Source: Phycisphaerales bacterium UBA1161 (GTDB taxonomy: Bacteria > Planctomycetota > Phycisphaerae > Tepidisphaerales > Tepidisphaeraceae). From it: a DNA stretch of 33,218 bases. A model generated the notes under the pieces. It was not told where the DNA came from and searched no databases. It was given only the letters and a program-made list of their open reading frames with translations. The stretch is taken from assembly GCA_002311745.1 (NCBI GenBank), contig DBZL01000055.1, positions 200,310 through 233,527 of the forward strand, written 5' to 3'. Below are positions 25,015 through 32,654 of the stretch, in pieces (the stretch's first letter is position 1; each line of letters begins with the position of its first letter). A program made the translations under genes and the position numbers.

Positions 25015-25145
25015 AACCCCCACCCCGTTCCTTTTCCCCTCAACCGTCCACAGGGACGTGAATCCACGCGATTCTCGATTCGGGCATCATTTGTTTCCGT
25101 GGTGGACGGCTTGAGGGCAAGCGCGCATTGCATCGGGGTTTGCTA

Positions 25146-25790
25146 TTATCCCCGCGCGAATTGAAGGACGGACTCGGCCAAGGACGCCGCCAGAGGGATG
25201 ATTACCCTCCCGGCGAACATGAACACAAGGAGGAACAACACCATCAGGCCGCCGGTCATGCTCAAGCCGGACATCAGCCGCGAATAAGCGCCGCTGAAAT
25301 TCGCCGCGATGCGCGATCCATCCAGCGGCGGAATCGGAATCAGATTGAAAATCGCCAGCATAAAATTCGTCGTGCCGAAGACCCGCAGCAAATATTGCAG
25401 GTTGGCCAGCGGTATGCTCAGTTCATCGCCGCTGCGCAGGTCCAGGCGTTGCCAAACGCCCAGCGACACGAGGGCGGCCAGGGCGAGCAGAACGTTCGCG
25501 GCCGGTCCGGCGGCGGCGACCAGGGCAGGGCTAAAACGACCGCGCAATCGCCGTGGGTCCACCGGCATCGAGCCCCAGGCGATTCCCGCCAGCAGCAGGC
25601 AGATCACGGAAAAAAGTCCCATGTGCACGGCTGGATTGAGCGTCATGTGGCCGCTTTCGATCGGCGTGCGATCCCCCAGCCCAATCGCCACCACGCCGTG
25701 GGCCAACTCGTGCAGGCAAATGCTCACGATCACCGTGACGATCACAGCCAGGAAAAATCGCAGGTCGCTGCTCGCGTAATGGATGAACAT
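25146..25790 (-). CDS. Site-2 protease family (M50) membrane metalloprotease
   Basis: A 214-residue polytopic membrane protein. HELAH (27-31) is the zinc-binding HExxH motif inside the first long hydrophobic stretch, and NLIPIPPLDGSR (149-160) supplies the third ligand, Asp157. Its compact size and lack of a PDZ domain place it with the short S2P-like/YwhC-type proteases, which cut substrates within the membrane. The substrate is unknown. Divergent from trxB and convergent with the leuB-like gene. Confidence 0.9.
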   Translation of the reverse strand: MFIHYASSDLRFFLAVIVTVIVSICLHELAHGVVAIGLGDRTPIESGHMTLNPAVHMGLFSVICLLLAGIAWGSMPVDPRRLRGRFSPALVAAAGPAANVLLALAALVSLGVWQRLDLRSGDELSIPLANLQYLLRVFGTTNFMLAIFNLIPIPPLDGSRIAANFSGAYSRLMSGLSMTGGLMVLFLLVFMFAGRVIIPLAASLAESVLQFARG

Positions 25791-25867
25791 GCGCGGGCAT
25801 TATACCCAGCATTGAGGCGGGCGAGGCTTTGCCTACAATCTAGCGGCGAGAAAAGGAAAACTCCTCG

Positions 25868-26842
25868 ATGGCCGAGAAATTGGTGATCATCGGCTCCGGC
25901 CCGGCGGCGTGGACTTGCGCCCTTTACGCCGCGCGGGCCAACCTCAGCCCGGTCGTTTACGAAGGCGCCATCAGCGAGGAAAACCGCGTCCGCGGGACAC
26001 TGCCCCTGGGGCAGCTCAATCTTACGACGGACGTCGAAAATTACCCCGGATTTCCCAAGGGAGTCCCCGGCCCGGAGCTGATGGAAGCGATGCGCGAGCA
26101 GGCCATCCGATTCGCCGCGCGCGTCGTGACCGAAGACATCCTTGACGTGGACCTGTCGCGTCGGCCGTTTACGGTCAAGGATTCCGCCGGTGCTTCGACG
26201 CAGGCGCACGCCCTGGTGATCGCCACGGGGGCCAGCGCCAACTATCTCGGCCTGGAATCGGAAAGCCGATTCAAAAATTTCGGCGTCTCGGCTTGCGCGG
26301 TCTGCGACGGGGCGCTGCCGCGGTTTCGCAGCAAACCCCTGGTGGTCGTCGGCGGGGGCGACTCGGCGGCGGAAGAGGCTAATCATTTGAGCAAGTTCGC
26401 TGGCACGGTGATGCTGGTCCATCGCCGCGACAAGCTGCGTGCATGCTCCATTATGGCCCAACGGCTGCTGAGCAATCCGAAGGTGAAGCCCATTTGGAAC
26501 AGCGTGGTGGAAGAGGTCTTGGGCGATGACGAGCGCGGCGTCACGGGCGTGCGGGTCAAGAATCTCAAGACCGGCGACACCAGCACGCTCGAGGCCGCGG
26601 GAGTGTTCGTCGCCATCGGCCACACGCCTAACACCGCTTTTTTGCGCGGGCAGGTGCAACTCGATCCCCAGGGGTTCATCATCCTGAAAGACCCCTTCCG
26701 CAGCGCGACAAGCGTCGACGGGGTTTTTGCCGCCGGGGACGTGGCCGATCCGGTTTACAAGCAGGCCGTCACCGCCGCCGCCATGGGCTGCAAGGCCGCC
26801 CTCGACGCTGAACGCTGGCTGGTGGAAAAGCAAATCCATTGA
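25868..26842 (+). CDS. trxB: Thioredoxin-disulfide reductase
   Basis: A 324-residue FAD/NADPH flavoprotein of the cytoplasm that reduces thioredoxin. The FAD motif is GSGPAA (9-14), the redox-active pair is Cys143-Ala-Val-Cys146 (ACAVCDGA), the NADPH motif is [10 protein letters not shown] (161-170) and the second FAD motif is near [10 protein letters not shown]. Length and order of motifs are normal for the low-molecular-weight bacterial type. The next gene starts on top of its stop codon (TTGA) or 9 bp later at ATG. Confidence 0.94.
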   Translation: MAEKLVIIGSGPAAWTCALYAARANLSPVVYEGAISEENRVRGTLPLGQLNLTTDVENYPGFPKGVPGPELMEAMREQAIRFAARVVTEDILDVDLSRRPFTVKDSAGASTQAHALVIATGASANYLGLESESRFKNFGVSACAVCDGALPRFRSKPLVVVGGGDSAAEEANHLSKFAGTVMLVHRRDKLRACSIMAQRLLSNPKVKPIWNSVVEEVLGDDERGVTGVRVKNLKTGDTSTLEAAGVFVAIGHTPNTAFLRGQVQLDPQGFIILKDPFRSATSVDGVFAAGDVADPVYKQAVTAAAMGCKAALDAERWLVEKQIH

Positions 26843-26848
26843 AATTCA

Positions 26849-26964
26849 AAATGCAACCGCAGAGACACAGAGACGCAGAGGAAGCCGCAGAGACAAAACC
26901 AAATGAATGTATTTTTGTTTTCTCCGCGGTACTCGGCATCCTCTGCGCCTCTGCGGTTGCATTT
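26849..26964. repeat. CGCAGAGACGCAGAG hairpin repeat, copy 2 (inside a coding region)
   Basis: Twelve-base perfect terminal inverted repeats (AAATGCAACCGC and GCGGTTGCATTT). The internal sequence is homologous to copies 1 and 3. This copy overlaps the 5' end of the SGNH hydrolase gene and supplies its start codon and predicted signal peptide. Confidence 0.85.
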
Positions 26965-27732
26965 GGTAGCGCAACTCGACCGGCGACACAGCCGTCGCCG
27001 ATCCCTTTAACGCAGAATACGCCGCCGATCACCGAGCCGGCGGACGTGGCGGCGATCAAGCTGGGCAAAGACGGCAACGTCTCGGCCGAATTTCTCAACA
27101 AGCACCAATCGTTTCTTGGGCGGCGGTCGCAAGGGCCGATCCGGGTGCTTTTTCTGGGCGATTCCATCACCGACTTCTGGCGCTGGCCCGGGCCCAATGG
27201 GGGAAAGGAAATCTGGGACCGGCGCTACGCCATGCTGGATGCCGCCAACTTCGGCATGAGCGGCGACAGAACCCAGCACGTGCTGTGGCGCATCGCCAAC
27301 GGCGAGCTGGATGGCATTCATCCCCAAGTCGTCGTGCTCCTGATCGGAGCCAACAATCTCGCCTATCCACTGGACGAGATCGAGCGTGGCCAGAAAAAGA
27401 TCATCGATCAAATCCATCAGAAGCTGCCGGACACGAAGTTGCTGCTGATGGGAGTCTTCCCGCGCGGCGGCGATCCCCAGTCCGTCGCGATGGATGCGAA
27501 GATGGAAATGACGGTTGCCGCGATGCGGGAGAAAATCAAAGCGGACAACCAATTCCTGGCCGGTCTCGGCGACGGTGACAAGACGCGTTTCCTTGACGTG
27601 GGCGACAAGTTCCTCGATTCCGACGGCAAAATCCCCACGGACATCATGCCTGATGGGCTGCATCTCGACGCCAGGGGATATCAGATCTGGGCCGATGCGA
27701 TGCAGCCGCTGCTGGATGAAATGCTGAAGTAG
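26851..27732 (+). CDS. Secreted SGNH/GDSL hydrolase (esterase or acetylhydrolase)
   Basis: A 293-residue protein. Block I is FLGDSITDFW (nucleophile Ser105), block II NFGMSGD (Gly136), block III LIGANN (Asn168/169) and block V GLHLDARGY, with the catalytic Asp-His pair. It resembles the PAF-acetylhydrolase-like branch and probably removes acyl groups from sugars or lipids outside the cytoplasm. The export signal is residues 21-41 (IFVFSAVLGILCASAVAF, GSA), followed by a Thr/Pro linker. The whole first 38 residues are encoded by repeat copy 2. ATG 26851 is the first ATG; a TTG at 26839 overlaps the trxB stop. Neither has a good ribosome-binding site, so translational coupling to trxB is possible. 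Confidence 0.85.
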   Translation: MQPQRHRDAEEAAETKPNECIFVFSAVLGILCASAVAFGSATRPATQPSPIPLTQNTPPITEPADVAAIKLGKDGNVSAEFLNKHQSFLGRRSQGPIRVLFLGDSITDFWRWPGPNGGKEIWDRRYAMLDAANFGMSGDRTQHVLWRIANGELDGIHPQVVVLLIGANNLAYPLDEIERGQKKIIDQIHQKLPDTKLLLMGVFPRGGDPQSVAMDAKMEMTVAAMREKIKADNQFLAGLGDGDKTRFLDVGDKFLDSDGKIPTDIMPDGLHLDARGYQIWADAMQPLLDEMLK

Positions 27733-27745
27733 GAATTCAATCAAT

Positions 27746-27854
27746 GCAACCGCAGAGACGCAGAGACGCAGAGAGAACCGCCGAGACAAAACCAAATAAA
27801 TGCATTTTTGTTTTCTCTGCGGCTGTCTCCGCGTCTCTGCGTCTCTGCGGTTGC
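27746..27854. repeat. CGCAGAGACGCAGAG hairpin repeat, copy 3
   Basis: The most symmetrical copy, with arms GCAACCGCAGAGACGCAGAG and CTCTGCGTCTCTGCGGTTGC. It fills most of the gap between the SGNH hydrolase and rnpA and ends 13 bp before the rnpA start codon. A transcript through it would fold into a long hairpin just ahead of rnpA. Confidence 0.88.
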
Positions 27855-27867
27855 CTTTGGCGATCGC

Positions 27868-28233
27868 ATGGGTGAAAAACGCTACACGTATCCGCGATCG
27901 TGCCGTTTGTCGGGCAAGCGGGCGTTCGCCGCCGTCTATGCCGCGGGGGCCAAGCAGGCGCGCGGGCCGCTGGCGGTGTTTTCGGCGCCCAGTTCGCTGT
28001 CGCATTGCCGCTGGGGACTGAGCGTTGGACGCAGCGTCGGCACGGCCGTGCGGCGCAACCGCATCAAGCGATTGCTGCGCGAATCGATCCGCCTGCTTCA
28101 GCACGATCTGCCGCGGGGATATGACGTCATCATCGTCGTGCGGCCGCACGAGCCGATGATCCTGGCCGAGTATCAACGGCTGCTCTCCGGCCTGATGGTC
28201 CAATCGCACGCGGCTTGGGATAAAATGTCGTGA
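27868..28233 (+). CDS. rnpA: Ribonuclease P protein component
   Basis: A 121-residue basic protein that binds the RNase P RNA and helps it cut 5' leaders from pre-tRNA. The RNR motif (VRRNRIKRLLRES, 61-73) and the N-terminal pattern RLSGKRAFAAVYAAG are typical. ATG 27868 lacks a visible ribosome-binding site, and the sequence right before it belongs to repeat copy 3; the frame is open upstream to a TTG at 27808. The usual upstream partner rpmH (ribosomal protein L34) is not here. The stop codon overlaps the yidD start (TGATG), so those two are coupled. Confidence 0.92.
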   Translation: MGEKRYTYPRSCRLSGKRAFAAVYAAGAKQARGPLAVFSAPSSLSHCRWGLSVGRSVGTAVRRNRIKRLLRESIRLLQHDLPRGYDVIIVVRPHEPMILAEYQRLLSGLMVQSHAAWDKMS

Positions 28234-28439
28234 TGCGATGGGTGCTGGTGCACATGGTCCTGCTGTATCGAGCCACGCTGGGGCGGCTTTTGGGCGGGCA
28301 GTGCCGATACACCCCCTCGTGCAGCCAATACGCCATGGACGCGATCGACAAATACGGGCCGCTGCGCGGCTCGCTCAAGGCCGTCGGCCGAATCTGCCGC
28401 TGCCATCCCTGGGGCGGCTGCGGATACGATCCGGCCTAA
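28233..28439 (+). CDS. yidD: Membrane protein insertion efficiency factor YidD
   Basis: A 68-residue protein with the family signature: LYRATLGRLLGGQCRYTPSC, SQYAMDAI, YGPLRGSLKAVGRICRCHPW and GGCGYDPA. YidD is a small amphipathic protein that assists YidC-dependent insertion at the inner membrane. It follows rnpA with overlapping stop and start codons, the normal order, but yidC does not follow. Translation could also begin at GTG 28230. Confidence 0.93.
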   Translation: MRWVLVHMVLLYRATLGRLLGGQCRYTPSCSQYAMDAIDKYGPLRGSLKAVGRICRCHPWGGCGYDPA

Positions 28440-28582
28440 ATCAGTAAAGGCTTGAGTCGATTGAATCGCCTCATCACGCGCAACCGCGATTTCAGCTCGA
28501 TCAGCAGATTGCCGAAGCGATCCGCCCGCAGCGACAAATGTCTTCGCCGCTCGGAACAGAGCGATTGCACGATGTCCGCCAT
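28436..28582 (-). CDS. Possible small basic protein after dnaB
   Basis: A 48-residue open frame that starts 4 bp after the dnaB stop and ends 4 bp into the convergent yidD gene, so it exactly fills the gap. The product is basic (SERRRHLSLRADRFGNLL, LKSRLRVMRRFNRLK). No ribosome-binding site is visible and no family is recognised. Its position is suggestive, but it may be chance in GC-rich DNA. Confidence 0.25.
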   Translation of the reverse strand: MADIVQSLCSERRRHLSLRADRFGNLLIELKSRLRVMRRFNRLKPLLI

Positions 28583-28586
28583 GGAT

Positions 28587-29945
28587 TTACTGGAACGGAT
28601 CGATCGACGTGCTGAGATTCTCAAAGCGCGTGGTTTTGGTCAGGAACGTCAGCTTGATCGTGCCGGTGGGGCCGTTGCGCTGCTTGGCGATGATGATTTC
28701 GGCGATGTTGTCGGGCACAAAGTCCGGCTCGCTCATTTTGTAATAATCCTCGCGGTGCAAAAGCATGATCACATCCGCATCCTGCTCGATGCTGCCGGAT
28801 TCGCGCAGGTCGCTCATGCGCGGCCGGTGTCCTTCGCGGCCCTCGGTTTGGCGGTTGAGCTGCGAGAGGCAGATGACCGGGATATTCAGCTCGCGGGCCA
28901 CGCTCTTGACCGCCCGGGAGATTTCGCTGATTTGCTGCTGGCGGTTCTCCGGCCCGGGGTTGTCCATGAGCTGCATGTAATCAATCATGAGGCATTTGAT
29001 GTCGTGCTGGAGCTTCAAGCGCCGGGCCTTGGCGCGCAGTTCCAGGGGCGTGAGGCCGGGCGAATCGTCGACCCAAATGGGCGCCTTGGCCAATTCGCCG
29101 ACGATGGTGGCCAGCTTGGTGTATTCCTGGCTGTTGAGCATGCCTTTGCGCAGCTTGTGGGCGTCGATCTGCCCGCGGCTGCAGAGCATGCGCTGGGCGA
29201 GCTGCTGCTTGCTCATTTCCAGGGAGAAGATGGCGGCGGGCAGGCGCTGATCGGCGGCCACGTGCTCGATCACGTTTAGGGCGAATGCGGTTTTGCCCAT
29301 GGACGGCCTGGCGGCCACGATGACCATCTCCCCTTTTTGCAGGCCGTTGAGCATGTCATCCAACTCGTGGAATCCGCTTTCCAGGCCGCGCTGGCCGCGG
29401 TTCTCGATCATCTCGAAAACCTCGTGCAACACGTGCTCCAACGGTTCCACGGCGTTGCTGACTTTTTTCTCGGCGATGGCGAAGATGCGTTTCTCGGCCT
29501 TGTCCAGAATCAGATCCGCCTGCTCGTGGGGGGCGTAGGCGTCGCGGAGACAGTCGTTGCTGGCGGCGATCAGTTGCCGCAGCAGGGCCTTTTCGCGCAC
29601 GATCTCCGCGTAGTGGGCGCCGTGCGCCGCCGACGGGATCGTCCCCAGAATTTGCGCCAGATACCCCTTGCCCCCGATTTCCTCCAGAAGCTGCCGCTTG
29701 GCCAGCTCCTCGTACAGAATCACCGCGTCGATGGGGCGGTTCTGTTCGTACAGCTTGATGAGGACGTCGAAGATGATCTGGTGATCGGCCTGGTAGAACG
29801 AATCGCGATCGATCAGGGGAATGATTTGCCCGACCATTTCCCGGTCGAGCATCATCGACGCCAGCAGGCACATCTCCGCTTCGATCGAGTGCGGCGGCAG
29901 GCGATCGAACTGACTGGCCACCGCCGAATCCATCAACTGGGTCAT
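28587..29945 (-). CDS. dnaB: Replicative DNA helicase
   Basis: A 452-residue hexameric helicase that unwinds DNA at the replication fork. The N-terminal domain (HSIEAEMCLLASMMLD, 19-34) binds primase. The RecA-like C-terminal domain has Walker A ARPSMGKTAF (212-221), Walker B CLMIDYMQLM and SQLNRQTEGREGHRPRMSDLRESGSIEQDAD. Length is normal and there is no intein. AGGAAGGGAAG precedes ATG 29945. A 17-bp inverted repeat lies just upstream of the ribosome-binding site. Confidence 0.96.
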   Translation of the reverse strand: MTQLMDSAVASQFDRLPPHSIEAEMCLLASMMLDREMVGQIIPLIDRDSFYQADHQIIFDVLIKLYEQNRPIDAVILYEELAKRQLLEEIGGKGYLAQILGTIPSAAHGAHYAEIVREKALLRQLIAASNDCLRDAYAPHEQADLILDKAEKRIFAIAEKKVSNAVEPLEHVLHEVFEMIENRGQRGLESGFHELDDMLNGLQKGEMVIVAARPSMGKTAFALNVIEHVAADQRLPAAIFSLEMSKQQLAQRMLCSRGQIDAHKLRKGMLNSQEYTKLATIVGELAKAPIWVDDSPGLTPLELRAKARRLKLQHDIKCLMIDYMQLMDNPGPENRQQQISEISRAVKSVARELNIPVICLSQLNRQTEGREGHRPRMSDLRESGSIEQDADVIMLLHREDYYKMSEPDFVPDNIAEIIIAKQRNGPTGTIKLTFLTKTTRFENLSTSIDPFQ

Positions 29946-29961
29946 CGCAGGCTTCCCTTCC

Positions 29962-29978
29962 TGGACAAAACTTGTCCA
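29962..29978 (-). promoter_or_regulatory. Inverted repeat ahead of dnaB, possible operator
   Basis: TGGACAA and TTGTCCA form perfect 7-bp arms around AAC. The centre is about 25 bp before the dnaB start codon, overlapping the area of the ribosome-binding site. Its size suits a dimeric repressor or a small leader hairpin. No regulator is recognised for it. Confidence 0.4.
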
Positions 29979-30099
29979 AACATTATGCGAACCTATCCGC
30001 CGGCATGCAACGCTGATTTGCCGTGGGGCTGGAAGAATAATGACAAGAGCCGCGGGCCGGTTGGTTTTTTTCTTCCCCGGTCAGCTTCTGCACCCCTTA

Positions 30100-30687
30100 T
30101 TAACAGGAGCTGTCGCCGCCGATGAGCCGGTCCAGAGCGTCGATGACCGGGCGCTGGGTCGTCACCCACCACAACTGCTTGTGATGGTGCACGGTGCAGA
30201 CCGTACCCCGCCGCGGAAACGCAATGCAAAAATCGCTGACCAGCAGCCTCTGTAGCAATCGCTCGAGCACTTGGCGCAATGGCGCCGCCGGCGGCGAGAA
30301 CTCGATGGCTGCCGCATCCGTCTTTTGGGCAAGAAGCTCGGGGTCCAATCCGATGCTTTGGATCAACTCGGCCAGCCAATCTCCGTTGCCATGGCGCAGC
30401 TCGAACGACCAATGGGCCGCCGGCATCAGCCACGCCTCGCCCGGCAGGTCGTGCTCCCACGCGCGGGCGGCCAGCTCGGCAAGCGTCCGCTCGTAGGGCA
30501 CAGCGACGGCTCGGATCACGTCCTGCATCGACCGGCGAATGCTCGGATCGGGCGGTCCGATCCATCCGCGCACGAAGGTTTTGGCTTCCGGGGCGAACCC
30601 AAACGATCCACCATTGGGATAATGGCAACGCAGCCCCTGGGCGGTCAGCCGTTGTAGGACCGTCTGATATTCAATGATCCGCGCCAT
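30100..30687 (-). CDS. Conserved-looking protein of unknown function
   Basis: A 195-residue soluble protein that I do not recognise. It begins MARIIEYQTVLQRLTAQGLR and has a Trp-rich middle (AHWSFELRHGNGDWLAELIQ). A basic segment FPRRGTVCTVHHHKQLWW lies near the C-terminus. ATG 30687 is chosen because the longer open frame up to 30849 reads backwards through the tRNA-His gene. Amino-acid usage is like that of core genes, with no sign of transfer. It sits between dnaB and the tRNA, on the dnaB strand. Confidence 0.6.
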   Translation of the reverse strand: MARIIEYQTVLQRLTAQGLRCHYPNGGSFGFAPEAKTFVRGWIGPPDPSIRRSMQDVIRAVAVPYERTLAELAARAWEHDLPGEAWLMPAAHWSFELRHGNGDWLAELIQSIGLDPELLAQKTDAAAIEFSPPAAPLRQVLERLLQRLLVSDFCIAFPRRGTVCTVHHHKQLWWVTTQRPVIDALDRLIGGDSSC

Positions 30688-30777
30688 GCCGATCTTCCGG
30701 ATGTTTTGGCGGGCATAGTATCCATGGAAGCGTACGATTGACACGCGATGGAGATCGGTTAAAAACATTTGTTTACG

Positions 30778-30850
30778 GTGGTCGTAGCTCAGTTGGCAGA
30801 GCACAAGGTTGTGGTCCTTGGGGTCGCGGGTTCGAGCCCCGTCGACCACC
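30778..30850 (+). tRNA. tRNA-His (GTG anticodon)
   Basis: A full cloverleaf is visible: acceptor stem GTGGTCG/CGACCAC, D-loop TAGCTCAGTTGGCAGAGCA, anticodon stem CAAGG/CCTTG with loop TTGTGGT (anticodon GTG at 30811-30813) and T-arm GCGGGTTCGAGCCCCGT. The G at 30777 can serve as the extra G-1 opposite C73 that is typical of tRNA-His. The CCA end is not encoded. A T-rich stretch follows. Confidence 0.96.
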
Positions 30851-30911
30851 CTTTTCTTCCGGGCCGGCGCGCTGTTCCTGCTACACGCCCGACGCGCCAG
30901 GCAGGATCGTC

Positions 30912-31823
30912 ATGCGATTTAACTTATTTGACCATCCCATCGTCGCCATGGCTGCGGATCGCCTGACGGGCTATTGGAGCTGGACGGAGCATGTCCCGTT
31001 TGCATTTCTTCTGATCGACCTGCTGCGGCCCAGGATGGTGGTCGAGCTGGGCACGCACTCGGGTACGTCCTATTGCGCGTTCTGCCAGGCGGTCCAGAAG
31101 CTGCAATTGCCGACGCGCTGCCATGCCATCGATACGTGGAAGGGGGACCCGCACACCGGCTTGTACGACGCGGCGATTCTGGATGCCCTGCGCGCCTATC
31201 ACGATCCTCGATACGCTTCGTTTTCCCAGCTCTTGCAATCGAGCTTCGACCAGGCGGTGGATCGATTTGCCGACGGCGGCATCGACCTGCTGCACATCGA
31301 CGGCTTGCACACGTACGAGGCCGTGCGTCACGACTACGGCCAATGGCTTGGCAAAGTGAGCGACGCGGGCGTGATCCTCATACACGATACATTTGAAAAG
31401 CGATTGGATTTCGGCGTCTTCAAGCTCTGGGCCGAAGTGGAAGACCAGTTCCCCAGCTTCCAGTTTCATCACGGGCACGGGCTGGGCGTCCTGGGGGTGG
31501 GGAAGCATCTGCCGCCGGCATTCCTGGAGTTTCTGGATGAGGCCCGCCGGGCGCCTGAAGGTGTGCGGGAGGTCTTTGCCGCATTGGGACGCGCCAACTC
31601 GGCATGGTGTCAACTGCGCTTGGCCGCTGGCCGGTTGTTCGACCAGCAGGCCGGCATCAACGCGTACAAGCGTCAGATCGGCGAAATGGCCGATCCGCAA
31701 TGGCAGGACTTTTCTTCGGCGCTGTCCCGGCCGCTGGCCTACGTCAATTATACGATCGACCAAGTCGGCGCGCTGGTCCGTCATGCCGCGGACCTGGCTC
31801 GCCGCGCGGGGGCGTCAAAGTGA
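30912..31823 (+). CDS. Class I SAM-dependent methyltransferase
   Basis: A 303-residue protein. VVELGTHSGTSYCAFC (43-58) is motif I for S-adenosylmethionine, IDLLHIDGLHTYEAVRHDY holds the Asp-rich post-motif region and GVILIHDTF is the next strand. The arrangement matches the Methyltransf_24 group, many of which modify sugars, antibiotics or surface glycans. The substrate is unknown. AGGA lies 7 nt before ATG 30912; the open frame extends back through the tRNA but that part is not protein. The stop codon is 4 bp before hisF. Confidence 0.8.
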   Translation: MRFNLFDHPIVAMAADRLTGYWSWTEHVPFAFLLIDLLRPRMVVELGTHSGTSYCAFCQAVQKLQLPTRCHAIDTWKGDPHTGLYDAAILDALRAYHDPRYASFSQLLQSSFDQAVDRFADGGIDLLHIDGLHTYEAVRHDYGQWLGKVSDAGVILIHDTFEKRLDFGVFKLWAEVEDQFPSFQFHHGHGLGVLGVGKHLPPAFLEFLDEARRAPEGVREVFAALGRANSAWCQLRLAAGRLFDQQAGINAYKRQIGEMADPQWQDFSSALSRPLAYVNYTIDQVGALVRHAADLARRAGASK

Positions 31824-31827
31824 AGAC

Positions 31828-32601
31828 ATGCTGACCAAGCGAATCATTCCCTGTCTGGACGTGGATCGCGGGCGCGTGGTCAAGGGAGTGAAGTTTTTCG
31901 ATCACGTGGATGCCGGCGACCCGGTCGCCCTGGCCCGCAAATACCAGGACGACGGAGCGGATGAGCTGGTGTTCTACGACATCTCCGCCAGCCACGAGGG
32001 GCGGCAGATCATGGCCGATCTGGTGGCCAAGGTGATGGACCAGATTTTCATGCCCCTGACCGTCGGCGGGGGGATTCGCACGCTCGAGGACGCCACGCGC
32101 TTGATCCAGGCCGGCGCGGAAAAGGTGAGCGTGAATTCGGCCGCGGTGAAGAACCCGCAGTTGATCGCCGAGGTGGCCCGCAAGTTCGGCCGCTGCGCCA
32201 CGGTGCTGGGATTGGATGCCAACCGCGTGCGCGGGGCCGACGGCCGCGAGGCCTGGGAAGTGTTCATCAACGGCGGCCGCGTGCCGACCGGCGTGCGCGT
32301 GATGGATTGGATCAAGCAAGCCGAGAGCCTGGGTGCCGGCGAGATCGTGCTGAACGTCATGAACGCGGACGGCACTACCGTCGGCTACGACATCGAGATG
32401 ACGGCGGCGGTGAGCGACGCGGTGAAGATTCCCGTCGTCGCCAGCGGCGGAGCGGGCAATCCGCAGCACCTGCTGGACGTATTGACCGCCGGCCACGCCG
32501 ATGCCGCCCTGGCCGCCAGCATTTTTCACTTCGGGACGTACTCGGTTGGCCAAGTCAAGCAATTCCTGGCCGAGCACGGCGTGAGCGTGCGGCTTTGCTG
32601 A
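31828..32601 (+). CDS. hisF: Imidazole glycerol phosphate synthase, cyclase subunit
   Basis: A 257-residue TIM-barrel enzyme that, with glutaminase HisH, makes imidazole glycerol phosphate and AICAR in histidine synthesis. Catalytic Asp11 (IIPCLDVDRGRVVKG) and Asp130 (LGLDANR) are present, as are LVFYDISASHEGR, TVGGGIRTLEDA and VASGGAGNPQHL. The usual Met-Asp-x-Asp-Gly-Thr motif reads MNADGT here, with Asn in place of the first Asp. No other his gene is adjacent; the upstream methyltransferase is likely co-transcribed with it. Confidence 0.94.
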   Translation: MLTKRIIPCLDVDRGRVVKGVKFFDHVDAGDPVALARKYQDDGADELVFYDISASHEGRQIMADLVAKVMDQIFMPLTVGGGIRTLEDATRLIQAGAEKVSVNSAAVKNPQLIAEVARKFGRCATVLGLDANRVRGADGREAWEVFINGGRVPTGVRVMDWIKQAESLGAGEIVLNVMNADGTTVGYDIEMTAAVSDAVKIPVVASGGAGNPQHLLDVLTAGHADAALAASIFHFGTYSVGQVKQFLAEHGVSVRLC

Positions 32602-32654
32602 CGGAAATATGCTCCCCATCGTTCCCACACCCGATGGAACTGCATCATACACAA

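Noticed and set aside
27007..28209. 400-codon leftward open frame opposite the SGNH hydrolase and rnpA
   Set aside because: Runs antisense through two clear genes and repeat copy 3; the product is His/Arg/Gln-rich.
28452..29279. 275-codon open frame antisense to dnaB
   Set aside because: Shadow of the dnaB coding strand; no start signal and no protein-like features.
30688..30849. Upstream extension of the unknown gene ending at 30100
   Set aside because: It reads antisense through the tRNA-His gene.
30738..30911. Upstream extension of the methyltransferase
   Set aside because: It reads through the tRNA-His gene; ATG 30912 has its own ribosome-binding site and matches the family start.
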